NCBI GenBank assembly: GCA_028141225.1
Contig: JAOIPS010000001.1
Span: 62,001-126,000 of the forward strand
Length of the DNA stretch: 64,000 bases
Reading direction: 5' to 3'
Source: Prochlorococcus sp. AH-736-L23
GTDB lineage: Bacteria > Cyanobacteriota > Cyanobacteriia > PCC-6307 > Cyanobiaceae
Of the stretch, positions 1-7,552 are shown in pieces. The translations under genes were made by a program, and so were the position numbers. Numbering within the stretch: the first letter of the stretch is position 1; every line of letters begins with the position of its first letter. The notes under the pieces were generated by a model. That model made no database searches and was not told the DNA's origin. It worked only from the letters and a program-made list of their open reading frames with translations.

Positions 1-153
1 AGAAACTATTCTGATTTTGTATGCTGGATATCTTGTCTTCCACCATTTATTGATAGAAATAGCTACTCCTTCTAAATTTTGTGTGCAAATATTGACCCAT
101 AGAATCTTAGTTTCAACTTCTTTGTAAAATTTCCAACTTGTAGGTGAAGCCAT
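1..153 (-). CDS. hypothetical protein, C-terminal part outside window
   Basis: An ATG at the right end opens a minus-strand frame that stays free of stops to the window edge (51 codons), so the gene is cut by the boundary. It begins MASPTSWKFYKEVE and is rich in Trp and aromatic residues (two adjacent Trp near residue 37). I do not recognise a family. It is missing from the ORF track, probably because it has no stop inside the window. Coding is suggested only by the open frame and the ordinary amino-acid composition. Confidence 0.5.
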   Translation of the reverse strand, partial: MASPTSWKFYKEVETKILWVNICTQNLEGVAISINKWWKTRYPAYKIRIVS

Positions 154-368
154 TAAACATCGCAAATGAAAAAATTTAATAAATTATGGGAAATGGTCCA
201 TAAGCTAAAAATTTTGTTTTTTTATAAGAGGATTTAGTTGAAGATATAGAGTTTTCATTAAGTGGTAATAAAAAACTTTAAACAAAAGATTTACATCCCT
301 TTCGCCTTCTAGGAAAGTATTATTTTAATTTTATAACGAGTTTCAATTAAAAAATATCTCCGCAAAGA

Positions 369-417
369 AGGGGCCAAAAATTGACCCCTCTTGGTGAAAC
401 TCTTCCAAAGAAACACC
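369..417. other. two adjacent hairpins, candidate small RNA or terminator
   Basis: AGGGGCC and GACCCCT form a 7-bp stem (one G-T pair) around a 7-nt loop. A few bases later GGTG and CACC can close a second, larger loop at 393-417. The first hairpin lies downstream of the minus-strand gene ending at 479, but no clean T-run follows it on that strand, so a simple terminator is uncertain. A small structured RNA on either strand is the alternative. The rest of 154-478 shows no convincing gene. Confidence 0.35.
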
Positions 418-478
418 TTTAAAATCTTACTCTGAAAGTTGCAAAGTTAAACAAATTAACAAAATCAAGATTAACAAT

Positions 479-688
479 TTATGCGGCCTTTTTAAAAGGA
501 TTCATATTCCTTAAAAAGTTATTACTTTTGTGGGTAGTCATTTTTCTATATCTTTGATTTATATCCAGGATATACTTTCTAGCTTTCTTATCACTTTCAA
601 TTTTCTTTTTTCGAAGACGTAAAGCCCTTAAATCTTCTATGGACATGAGCCTATCATCTTCATTGAAATTTAAATAATCAAATTGCAT
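479..688 (-). CDS. small basic hypothetical protein (69 aa)
   Basis: Not recognised. The protein has an acidic, aromatic N-terminus (MQFDYLNFNEDDRL) and then a strongly basic, helical stretch with RLRKKK near residues 24-29, ending in NPFKKAA. There is no signal peptide or membrane segment. Composition suggests a soluble nucleic-acid- or protein-binding microprotein, but that is only inference. It stands alone, with long noncoding DNA on both sides. Confidence 0.55.
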   Translation of the reverse strand: MQFDYLNFNEDDRLMSIEDLRALRLRKKKIESDKKARKYILDINQRYRKMTTHKSNNFLRNMNPFKKAA

Positions 689-948
689 CAGTTTAAGAAA
701 TTAAGTTTCTTCCTTAAGTGCAAGATTAACAACCTTATTTTTATTTGCAATAGAGATAATTAACCAACTTAACTCAAATTAGTTATGCAATTTTCAGAAA
801 GCTATGAATTTAAGTATTAAAAAACTTTCTAAAATCAAGAAAAACTTTTGATTGAATTAGATGGATCTTCTATAGATACAAATGATTCTCCATAATGAGA
901 TTCGGCTGATCTTATTAGTAATATGTAAAAGAAATTTACTAAAGCTTT

Positions 949-1121
949 CTCCACGAGGATTTAGTAACTAATTTAAATAAACTCATTATTTTTGTAATAG
1001 CAATATACAAAATAAATTTATTAAGTAATCAAGATATTTATCTTATAAAGCATAGTTGCATATTTAAAAAAGAAAAATTTACACTCTCAGCTTTTAGGGA
1101 GCGGACTAAATCCTCGTGGAG
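949..1121. repeat. 17-nt perfect inverted repeat, arms 139 nt apart
   Basis: CTCCACGAGGATTTAGT at 949-965 is the exact reverse complement of 1105-1121. The match ends abruptly at both sides, so this is a defined element. The right arm lies inside the terminator-like hairpin at 1099-1141 and includes its inner stem strand, so the two structures exclude each other. The surrounding stretch 689-1379 has no gene I can support. Confidence 0.75.
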
Positions 1122-1150
1122 TATTGGACTTTAGCCCGCTCTGTCTTTTT
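1099..1150 (+). terminator. terminator-like hairpin with T-run, no clear gene upstream
   Basis: GAGCGG/CCGCTC (6 bp), one A-C mismatch and CTAAA/TTTAG (5 bp) make a long stem closing a 19-nt loop. TGTCTTTTT follows on the plus strand, as for a Rho-independent terminator. No coding gene precedes it on that strand. It therefore ends either a noncoding RNA or a regulated leader; the 17-nt repeat arm within it favours a switchable structure. Confidence 0.55.
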
Positions 1151-1379
1151 AGCAAAAGAAACATATCACTGCAATGTTACTAGATCACCAATTATTTGTT
1201 TGATTCTGAATTAGCCCTTATTGGTTAATTCATCAAGATTATCTGAGCACAGGTTTGTATTATTTATTGTATAAGTAGGCTACAAAACTTTTGTCATATC
1301 AATGGATTCAGTATTTTTGCTCATTGATATATTCATTTTTAAAATAATATTATTATTGATGCCTGAAGAAGGTTGAATT

Positions 1380-1475
1380 TTGAAAAAATTAATTAAATTT
1401 TTTAAACTACTTAAGAGAAGAATTGATATTCTTAATGCAGAGGCTGAATTGAAATTTATATTGGAAAATAAATAA
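1380..1475 (+). CDS. possible microprotein (31 aa, TTG start)
   Basis: A TTG-initiated frame encodes a basic, helical peptide (KKLIKFFKLLKRR) with an acidic end. It ends in TAATG, which starts the next small frame, an arrangement typical of coupled translation. Length is too short for family assignment. Opposite it the ORF track shows a minus-strand 69-aa frame at 1280-1489, which I judge less protein-like. Confidence 0.35.
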   Translation: MKKLIKFFKLLKRRIDILNAEAELKFILENK

Positions 1476-1621
1476 TGGGATTCCCACATTGCCCTATTTG
1501 TGTTGTTCTAGCATTTGTTTCGGTTTTTATGGGAGTTACTCGTAGTTATATGTTCTATATTCTTGTTCGGGAGTTTATGAGAGCCCGATCTACTTTTAAA
1601 TTGAAGTTTAGTTTCTATTAA
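1475..1621 (+). CDS. possible small membrane protein (48 aa)
   Basis: It starts in the TAATG overlap with the preceding microprotein. A CPIC pair at residues 6-9 is followed by one hydrophobic segment (VVLAFVSVFMGV) and a basic tail, a plausible single-pass inner-membrane protein with an N-terminal thiol pair. I do not recognise a family. Support is the coupling and the membrane-like hydrophobicity only. Confidence 0.35.
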   Translation: MGFPHCPICVVLAFVSVFMGVTRSYMFYILVREFMRARSTFKLKFSFY

Positions 1622-1624
1622 TTA

Positions 1625-1653
1625 TTGACATCTAAGTATAAATACTTTATAAA
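1625..1653 (+). promoter_or_regulatory. consensus sigma-70 promoter with palindromic spacer
   Basis: TTGACA, a spacer of exactly 17 nt and TATAAA match the bacterial consensus closely, which is rare in this AT-rich genome. The spacer contains AAGTATAAATACTT, two 6-nt half-sites arranged as an inverted repeat, a likely place for a regulator. The same TTGAC-n4-AAGTATAAATACTT arrangement recurs at 29593. Transcription would begin near 1660, about 98 nt before the small DUF4278-like gene. Confidence 0.7.
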
Positions 1654-1657
1654 TAGA

Positions 1658-1738
1658 TTGTAGTGAATACTACAAAATCGTCCGATCTACCATCTGATAG
1701 ACCGCAGTACGACTCAAGCCATAGGACGGGGACTTGAG
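1658..1738 (+). promoter_or_regulatory. structured leader: 7-bp palindrome at the likely start, then a second hairpin
   Basis: TTGTAGT-GAAT-ACTACAA is a perfect inverted repeat sitting where transcription should begin. It also fits the NtcA pattern GTA-N8-TAC (1660-1673). An NtcA site there would overlap the start and so repress, if it is used at all. Further on, CTCAAG (1713) and CTTGAG (1733) form a second stem ahead of a good ribosome site (CAGGAG). The palindrome may act as DNA operator or as a 5' RNA hairpin; the sequence alone does not decide. Confidence 0.45.
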
Positions 1739-1757
1739 CAAGTTCAGGAGCTGCATC

Positions 1758-1859
1758 ATGGTAAACATGTATTTCAATGGAAAGTCATTCGTATATTGTA
1801 GAAAAAAAGAAGAAAAGATTATAAAGCTTACTTATAGAGGATCTATTTATTTGAAATAA
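1758..1859 (+). CDS. DUF4278-like mini protein (33 aa)
   Basis: The frame starts after CAGGAG and encodes MVNMYFNGKSFVYC followed by a lysine-rich linker and LTYRGSIY. The ending resembles the LTYRG-x-Y core of DUF4278, a small cyanobacterial family of unknown function. It is far below the ORF-track cutoff but has the best promoter and ribosome site in this part of the window. No membrane segment is seen. Confidence 0.6.
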   Translation: MVNMYFNGKSFVYCRKKEEKIIKLTYRGSIYLK

Positions 1860-2338
1860 GATTTCTAATTTCTTTTTTAAAAAAGTTTGGACATGTGTTG
1901 ACGTTTTAGATTAAGTATTTATTAATACTTTATAAGAAGAACTTATAGTGAATATATTTTTTGCCTATTTAAAAATTCATATATTCGTATATTTAGTAAC
2001 GAGAAATTAATTTTAAAATAATTAATTTGTAATTAGATTTTTAAAAGGTTATGCAACCTATTTCTGAGGAACTTTACAAAAAAATAGTTGAGAGTTCTAA
2101 AAAATGAGTAAGTTACTAATTGCTTTATTGGCTTTAGATATAGGTGTTAGTCTGTCTAAAGTTTTTATTTTTACCTGAAAATCAAATTGCTTAGCATAAA
2201 AGAAGCAATTGTTTTCTAACAGAAGAAATAGTTACTGGATATTATTTATTTGATCTATTTATTTTATGAAATACAAAATTAAACCAACAAAAGAACTTCC
2301 TAAAAGTAGTAGCACCATTAAAAGTGCTATTAATTTTG
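1860..2338. other. intergenic stretch with a second copy of the promoter-like palindrome
   Basis: At 1898-1954 TTGACG is followed by AAGTATT-TATT-AATACTT, then TATAAG and, 16 nt from its start, AGTGAATA. The palindrome, the -10-like box and AGTGAATA also occur at 1634-1669 with nearly the same spacing, so the two look like related promoter modules. TATAAG-AAGAA-CTTATA at 1931-1947 is a further inverted repeat. Only two tiny overlapping frames (2051-2107 and 2104-2178) follow; I do not call them genes. Confidence 0.4.
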
Positions 2339-2725
2339 CTAATCCCATAAAGATAAATCCGAATTTCCTGTAGATCTTTGCATCCAGTGAATTTTCCAAA
2401 CATTATTTACTTTTTGAAAAATTGACGTAACTGTTGGTAAGTCATCATTAGGTGTTCCTTTATAAGTAAATTTTGAACCTAGTGTAAAAATGCACATAAC
2501 TATATTTTCGCTTAAAAATTCGAATCGGTGAATTTTAGTTATTTCTGCCTTTTCTTGAACAATTTCATCAGTAATCATTTGTTCGAACCCTTTTGCATCT
2601 ATGGGATTACCACTCGGTCTTATGAATAAAAAATCTGAAGTCGCATTGTTAACAAAAAATGAGGCCATTTTTTTTGGATTAGCAAACTCATTTAATAATG
2701 AAATTATTGTTTCTTTATCATTCAT
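2339..2725 (-). CDS. NTF2-like/SnoaL-like protein (DUF3804-type)
   Basis: 128 aa, the usual size for a single cone-shaped NTF2-like domain. It has an N-terminal helix (DKETIISLLNEFANPKK), a middle strand region, and the typical C-terminal run ending VWKIHWMQRS, which matches the last strands of SnoaL-like folds. I think it belongs to DUF3804, common in marine picocyanobacteria. Whether it is an enzyme or only binds a ligand cannot be told from sequence. No signal peptide. It is isolated from its neighbours. Confidence 0.65.
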   Translation of the reverse strand: MNDKETIISLLNEFANPKKMASFFVNNATSDFLFIRPSGNPIDAKGFEQMITDEIVQEKAEITKIHRFEFLSENIVMCIFTLGSKFTYKGTPNDDLPTVTSIFQKVNNVWKIHWMQRSTGNSDLSLWD

Positions 2726-2838
2726 AAAAAAAAAGGGACGTCATCCTTCTAGTTTAGAACTACTGTTTAAAATGTATAAATAGAAATGAGATAATTCTAA
2801 AAAAAATTCGTTAGGATGTTTAAAATAATTAGATTTTA

Positions 2839-2970
2839 ATGCAAAGCATGATCAATTCATTAAACAAATTATTGCCCGTTGGCAAAAAGGTCAAAAAATA
2901 TTTGCCTTTCTTTATTGGATTTAAATTACTTACTTTTACTGGCTTTCTTACTTATTTAATGAATCGCTAA
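2839..2970 (+). CDS. small membrane protein (43 aa)
   Basis: The frame encodes MQSMINSLNKLLPVG, a basic stretch (KKVKKY) and then a hydrophobic C-terminal segment (LPFFIGFKLLTFTGFLTYLM). This fits a single-pass membrane microprotein with its N-terminus in the cytoplasm. An internal ATG at 2848 is an alternative start. Family not recognised. Confidence 0.45.
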   Translation: MQSMINSLNKLLPVGKKVKKYLPFFIGFKLLTFTGFLTYLMNR

Positions 2971-3013
2971 TTGATATAACCTTAAAAATAAATTTTAACT
3001 AAATTAAGATCTA

Positions 3014-3217
3014 GTGAATAAAGAAGAACGAACTAAAAGATTTAAGTCTATGTCAAGTTTGCAAAGACAAGAATTGATTTTAAAGAAGATGAAAGAGAGA
3101 GGCATAGAGGTAGGAAGTGGAATTCCTAATAAAAAATACGATAGTAAAGAGGTTTATGAATTAATTCATATTGCGAATTGTTTCCCAGAATTAAGAGAGG
3201 GAAAAAAAAATATTTAG
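3014..3217 (+). CDS. conserved-looking small soluble protein (67 aa, GTG start)
   Basis: GTG start; charged and hydrophilic, with a helical SLQRQELILKKMKERG region followed by a Gly-rich turn and KEVYELIHIANCFPEL. No signal peptide, membrane segment or cysteine cluster. I do not recognise it. Tail-to-tail with the DoxX-like gene at 3237, only 19 nt away. Confidence 0.6.
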   Translation: MNKEERTKRFKSMSSLQRQELILKKMKERGIEVGSGIPNKKYDSKEVYELIHIANCFPELREGKKNI

Positions 3218-3236
3218 TTTTCTTTAATTAAGTTAT

Positions 3237-3617
3237 TTATTTTGGGTCCCTAATTGCAGCAATAATTAATCCACCTATCAATCCGAGATTAATAAATACT
3301 GCTCTTTGATGGAAAGGGAATACATGAAAAATTATTGTTGTTGGAATAAGAAATAGTAATAAAAAGACTGAACCGATTTTTTGTTTTTCTCCAAATATGA
3401 AAAATCCAGATCCAAAGATAAGACAAATAATGGCACCTACTAGAAGAATAGATGAGATTGTTTCAGGGATGCCTTTTGAAGAAATATATTCAACTGTTCT
3501 TTCAAAATCATTAATTTTGCCTGGTATGGCTGAGATAAAAATTGCTGAAATTAATAATCTTGAAAAAAAATCTAAAAAAGATTTGATCCTTTTATTTTTC
3601 AAAAAAGAAATTTTCAT
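3237..3617 (-). CDS. DoxX-like membrane protein
   Basis: 126 aa with four hydrophobic segments and the DoxX-type first helix (FSRLLISAIFISAIPGKINDF), in which the Gly-Lys after helix one is typical. DoxX-family proteins are small four-helix inner-membrane proteins, some linked to redox or thiol metabolism; the substrate here is unknown. A second, longer DoxX protein lies at 29695. The start ATG is followed by a Lys-rich cytoplasmic end (KISFLKNKRIK), supporting this start. Confidence 0.75.
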   Translation of the reverse strand: MKISFLKNKRIKSFLDFFSRLLISAIFISAIPGKINDFERTVEYISSKGIPETISSILLVGAIICLIFGSGFFIFGEKQKIGSVFLLLFLIPTTIIFHVFPFHQRAVFINLGLIGGLIIAAIRDPK

Positions 3618-3813
3618 AATCTTATTATATGAAAAAATATTTTACACGTTTGATAAATGCTTAATGACTCTGCAATACTTTTGAATTTTTCTCAAAGAAG
3701 TTTTGCTAAATTAATAGAAATCTTTTAATTAATGTGAATCTTGTTAAGGTAATTAATAGAAATTCATGAATTGTCTTTTTATATTTACGAAATATTAAAT
3801 CTAATTAAAATAA

Positions 3814-4290
3814 ATGTTTAAAAAATTTCTTTTAACTTCTTTTTTACTTTTAGGTTCCCTGATAACTATATATCCTTCAAAAAAAGAAAATACTAATTTT
3901 TTGGATTATTGTTATTCTTTAGAAAAAATAATTTCTAGAAATACAGTAGAAAAAAATAAGAATCTATCGAAGAATTTCAGGCCTTTAGCAAAAGATATTG
4001 CTCTATTTGGGACTAAAAAAACTAAAGGCACTTTCGCTAATAAAATAATTGATCAATATAAAAATTCCAAAAAATTATTTATTATTACTTTTATCCCAAA
4101 TAAAATTTATTGTTTAGCAGGATATTGGATAGAGGAGGTAAGTCCAGGAATATTTGAATCAATTTTCTATCAGAATACCAAACGAAAAATTAATGAATAT
4201 AAGAATACTAAAAAAGAAGTGGATGAATTTATTAAAGGAATTAATTTAGAATATAGATCTATAAAAAAAGAAATTAATGATTTTTTTTAG
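3814..4290 (+). CDS. exported hypothetical protein
   Basis: 158 aa with a clear signal-like start: basic MFKK, then LLTSFLLLGSLITIYP. The mature part is Lys-rich with two lone cysteines and ends in charged helical sequence (KKEVDEFIKG, RSIKKEINDFF). No family recognised. The signal may be cleaved or serve as an anchor. There is no operon partner. Confidence 0.6.
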   Translation: MFKKFLLTSFLLLGSLITIYPSKKENTNFLDYCYSLEKIISRNTVEKNKNLSKNFRPLAKDIALFGTKKTKGTFANKIIDQYKNSKKLFIITFIPNKIYCLAGYWIEEVSPGIFESIFYQNTKRKINEYKNTKKEVDEFIKGINLEYRSIKKEINDFF

Positions 4291-4322
4291 AAAGTTAAAA
4301 TTTTTTTTCTAATAAAATTAAT

Positions 4323-4478
4323 TTATTTTGACTTTCTAGTTCCGCCATAGGAATAATTTTTATGTGTAGAAATTAGATTCCAGCATTCTTTACAACAAAA
4401 AATCCATTTCGTATGAATTATGGATTTAACTCTGTAATGAGTTTTATTTGGCTTATGACATAAATCACATTTTTTCAT
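4323..4478 (-). CDS. small zinc-ribbon-like protein (51 aa)
   Basis: CDLC near the start and CCKEC about 25 residues later form two CxxC-type pairs suited to bind one zinc. The end is basic (YGGTRKSK). The ORF track begins 20 codons upstream, but the ATG at 4478 (MKKCDLC) puts the first knuckle at the N-terminus, as is usual for such minis, so I prefer it. Role unknown; nucleic-acid binding is a guess. Confidence 0.6.
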   Translation of the reverse strand: MKKCDLCHKPNKTHYRVKSIIHTKWIFCCKECWNLISTHKNYSYGGTRKSK

Positions 4479-4798
4479 TTTATCAATTAATTTTTTAATT
4501 TTTTTAGATAGGCAAAAGTATGATTTAAAAAGATTCACGAAAAAATTTTTATCGTGTCATCATATATATGCACTCTACAAATCCTGAAGCAAAGCAGTGG
4601 TTTTGATGAGTGCGATTATTTTAATTACCTGATAAAAATTTATAATTTTTATTTTTTAAAATGTTTTTAGTTAACTTCAGTATTTTATTTAATTTATTGG
4701 ACATTTTATACAGCTTTCATTAAAAATAAATTTTTGATTATACATCTAAATTAGAACTTTAAAAAGAAACTCACGAATCATATTTAATTAATTTTATT

Positions 4799-4966
4799 AT
4801 GATTTTATTGATTTTTAATGTTATGAACATTTTCTTATTCTGGATATTATTTTTAGCTCTATGGGCAATAGTTCCCTTAATGATTATTAAAGGTAGAGTA
4901 GACGAAGAGCCTAAGATTCAGACTTCACCAAAAGTTAAAGAAAAGAAAAAAGGTTGGTTTAATTAA
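4799..4966 (+). CDS. single-pass membrane microprotein (55 aa)
   Basis: A long hydrophobic N-terminal segment (about residues 2-30, including FLFWILFLALWAIVPLMII) is followed by a charged tail (KGRVDEEPK, then VKEKKKGWF). This predicts one membrane helix with a basic cytoplasmic C-terminus. Not recognised; the clean amphipathic design suggests a real gene missed by length cutoffs. Confidence 0.6.
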   Translation: MILLIFNVMNIFLFWILFLALWAIVPLMIIKGRVDEEPKIQTSPKVKEKKKGWFN

Positions 4967-5050
4967 CAGAAACTCTGTATTAGAAAAATTATCCATAAGC
5001 TAAATTTTTATAATTGAAGTTAAAGTTTAAATAAAGTTTATTTATAAAAA

Positions 5051-5635
5051 GTGAAAAAATTAAAAAATAAATTTCTTTATTTGGTTGTACTTGGAGGTAG
5101 AGCAGAAAAAGCTAATATTGAACTACATGATGTTAGATGGGTTGTTGGATCTAAAATTGAAGACTCATTCGATACTTTAAGAAAAGATTGGTTTGGATCC
5201 TCAAAAGGTTTGCATATTGATAGCTATAAAAAAATACAATATATAGATGGCCATAAGATTAATTTAAAAAATGTTCAAAATCATAAAATAGGAAAAAAGC
5301 AATTAGAAAAAAAAAATAATGCCAAAAAATACTTATGGTTTGTCAATATTGGAGGCTATAATCCAACTTCTATGATGGAAAAACATGAGTTTGGATTAGT
5401 TATAGCTTCAAATAAATTAGAGGCAAAAAATATAGCTAAGTCTAAATGGCTTATTGGGTGTAAAAAAAAGCATAAAGATGATCTTGCTTCTTTAGAAATG
5501 TTAATTAGTTTCGATGATTGTAAACAAATAAAAAAGATAGGTAATTGGGAAATAGAATTAGCTCCAGATAATAACTTTATTCAAGAAAACAATTATCCTG
5601 ATTGGTATGGTTATAAAAAAATAGACGAGAAATAA
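5051..5635 (+). CDS. DUF1543 protein, two tandem domains
   Basis: 194 aa. The N-terminal half carries the DUF1543 signature (YLVVLGGRAEKANIELHDVR). The C-terminal half repeats the pattern in diverged form (LWFVNIGGYNPTSMMEKHEF). The family is short, soluble and uncharacterised. A GTG start lies directly after an AT-rich leader. No operon partner is close; the next gene is convergent (5703). Confidence 0.75.
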   Translation: MKKLKNKFLYLVVLGGRAEKANIELHDVRWVVGSKIEDSFDTLRKDWFGSSKGLHIDSYKKIQYIDGHKINLKNVQNHKIGKKQLEKKNNAKKYLWFVNIGGYNPTSMMEKHEFGLVIASNKLEAKNIAKSKWLIGCKKKHKDDLASLEMLISFDDCKQIKKIGNWEIELAPDNNFIQENNYPDWYGYKKIDEK

Positions 5636-5702
5636 AGATTTAAGAATCTATTAATTTCAAAAAAATTTTGTTATGTATGTTCTCATTAATGTACTTAAAA
5701 TA

Positions 5703-6908
5703 TTAAAAAGAACTTGATTTTCTTAATAAATAAATTCCACCTCCAAGAGAAATTAAGACAGGTAACCATGCAGCCAAAATTGGAGGTAAAATTCCTTTTA
5801 CTCCGAACGAACTAAATAAAAATGACATAACATAATATATTAATATAAGAATTACGCTCAATCCAAATCCCTGACTTTTTGAAGATCTTAAATTAGATTT
5901 AGATCCCAGACTGCTTCCTATTAAACCAAAGACCAAGCATGCAAAAGGCAGAGTGAACTTTTCTTGAATGCGAACTTTAATTCTTCTTACCTCCTTCAAG
6001 TTTCCAGTTTTTTCATAAATCTTTTCTGCTTGCATAGCTTGCTTTAAAGTCATTTCATTTGCATCCTTAGGCACTTTTGCTAACTCCATAGGTCCTTCTA
6101 CAAATGGATATGTATATTCTTTAAATTGAATATTTGTAGTTTGTCCGCTTGGATCAATTGACACAATACTTCCGTCAGAAAATATCCAAGAAGAACTTTT
6201 TTTGTCAAATCTTCCATTCTTTGCCTTTAAGATTTGTTGAAAATCTTCTCTGGAAAAATCTAAAACTGTAACTCCGTCCATAATGTTGTTTTCATATCGT
6301 GAAGCATAAAATATATGAGTAAGAAAAGTATTTGTTTTTGTCGGTTTTTTATTTGAAGCACTTATCCTAGATCCATATCTTGAAAACATAATATTAAGTT
6401 TTCCTTGTTCGGAGCTAAAAGAACTTCCTATTCCTGCTCTTAATGTAGTTTCAGCTAATTTATTACTCGCAGGAACTAAATTATCGTTAAAGTAAAAAGT
6501 TAATCCTGTCATAAATATTGAAAGAGCTATAGCTGGAGAAATAATTCTTGAAGTTTTTATACCTAAGGATTTCAATGCTAACAATTCAGAATTGCTTGAT
6601 AACTTTCCATAAGCTAATAACGTTGAAAGTAAAACTGCCATTGGGAATGATAAGACTAAAAAACTGGGTAAACTAAAAAAAAGAACTTTTAAAGCTAAAA
6701 ATAAAGGTAAACCAAATTCAACTATTTTTCTTATAAGATCAAACATCACTCCAACAGATAATGAAATAACAGTAAAAGCAGAAATTGCAAATATCATGGG
6801 AGGTATTATTTGCCCTAACAACCATCTATCTATTAAAGGAAGTAAATACCAAGGAGAAATTATTTTATTAATAGTTCTTCTAATTAGTGATTGATTTGAA
6901 AGTTTCAA
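5703..6908 (-). CDS. LptF/LptG-family permease (lipopolysaccharide export)
   Basis: 401 aa. N-terminal membrane helices at roughly 32-55, 65-100 and 120-140, a central periplasmic jellyroll-like domain (about 150-310) and three C-terminal helices (about 318-395) give the YjgP/YjgQ architecture. In the family, this permease works with the ATPase LptB to lift lipopolysaccharide from the inner membrane onto the periplasmic bridge. Cyanobacteria often have one such gene, so it may act as a homodimer. The lipid A genes at 50484-53818 in this window make its substrate. It is transcribed alone. Confidence 0.85.
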   Translation of the reverse strand: MKLSNQSLIRRTINKIISPWYLLPLIDRWLLGQIIPPMIFAISAFTVISLSVGVMFDLIRKIVEFGLPLFLALKVLFFSLPSFLVLSFPMAVLLSTLLAYGKLSSNSELLALKSLGIKTSRIISPAIALSIFMTGLTFYFNDNLVPASNKLAETTLRAGIGSSFSSEQGKLNIMFSRYGSRISASNKKPTKTNTFLTHIFYASRYENNIMDGVTVLDFSREDFQQILKAKNGRFDKKSSSWIFSDGSIVSIDPSGQTTNIQFKEYTYPFVEGPMELAKVPKDANEMTLKQAMQAEKIYEKTGNLKEVRRIKVRIQEKFTLPFACLVFGLIGSSLGSKSNLRSSKSQGFGLSVILILIYYVMSFLFSSFGVKGILPPILAAWLPVLISLGGGIYLLRKSSSF

Positions 6909-7097
6909 AAGAAGTTTATTTGTTTTTTACTGTCTTTTTTAACATTATAAAATATCAATGATTTAGAAACCAATGTGAAATTAATACTTAAGAAAAATAT
7001 TTTTATTCTTTTAGTTTCAATAATTAATCAGAAAAATAATTTATTAACACTTGCAATAAAACAAGAAATTTGGTTTCTTAAAAAAAATAGTTAAAGC

Positions 7098-7217
7098 ATG
7101 AAAAATAAAACTGTAATATACGAATGCAGTTGCATACATTGCCAACAAAAACTAAATCAAATTAATAATTCAAAAATATATTGGGATAAATTAATTTTAA
7201 GAAAAAAGTTGGTATAG
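7098..7217 (+). CDS. possible Cys-rich microprotein (39 aa)
   Basis: The peptide contains C-x-C-x2-C (ECSCIHC at about residues 9-15) and then Lys/Asn-rich sequence. A three-cysteine cluster in so short a frame suggests metal binding, but chance cannot be excluded. No neighbour within 180 nt. Confidence 0.35.
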   Translation: MKNKTVIYECSCIHCQQKLNQINNSKIYWDKLILRKKLV

Positions 7218-7338
7218 TTTCTCTACTAAATTTTTTCTATGTTTTAAAACTTTTTTAGTAGCCATTTTTAAAAATTATCTTCAGGAAAAAAATAAAGTTT
7301 TATGATCTTTACCATTAAGCATTTTTAGAATAATGATA

Positions 7339-7440
7339 TTACTTAACCTTTTGATTTTTTTTGTAGATCATATTTTCTCGATTTAAAAGAAAAAGGATAA
7401 TCAAAATACAAGATGGAATAAGAATAAAATCTAAAGACAT
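7339..7440 (-). CDS. possible single-pass membrane microprotein (33 aa)
   Basis: MSLDFILIPSCILIILFLL is a hydrophobic segment flanked by a Lys/Asn-rich tail, resembling the many one-helix subunits of cyanobacterial membrane complexes. No named subunit is recognised. It faces away from the HLIP gene at 7898. Confidence 0.45.
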   Translation of the reverse strand: MSLDFILIPSCILIILFLLNRENMIYKKNQKVK

Positions 7441-7552
7441 GCATTTTTTCAGTCTATTTTCTATCTAGCAAAAAAAAAAAACTTTGGCATCAATATATTG
7501 ACTTTAAGATTTTATTCAATAAGTTAAAAATTATATAAAAATTTAGTTTGTT

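Noticed and set aside
166-237. 23-codon frame MKKFNKLWEMV...
   Set aside because: Lys/Phe-rich peptide of a length expected by chance in AT-rich DNA; no ribosome site.
1280-1489. 69-aa minus-strand ORF
   Set aside because: Composition is poor and it overlaps two plus-strand microprotein candidates joined by TAATG; neither choice is certain, but the plus strand looks better.
2051-2178. Two tiny overlapping frames (18 and 24 aa)
   Set aside because: Overlapping ATGA is suggestive, but the peptides are too short and the second lacks protein-like balance; could be leader peptides at most.
6975-7094. 39-aa GTG frame (ILLVSIINQ...)
   Set aside because: Weak hydrophobic stretch, no ribosome site and no partner; likely chance.
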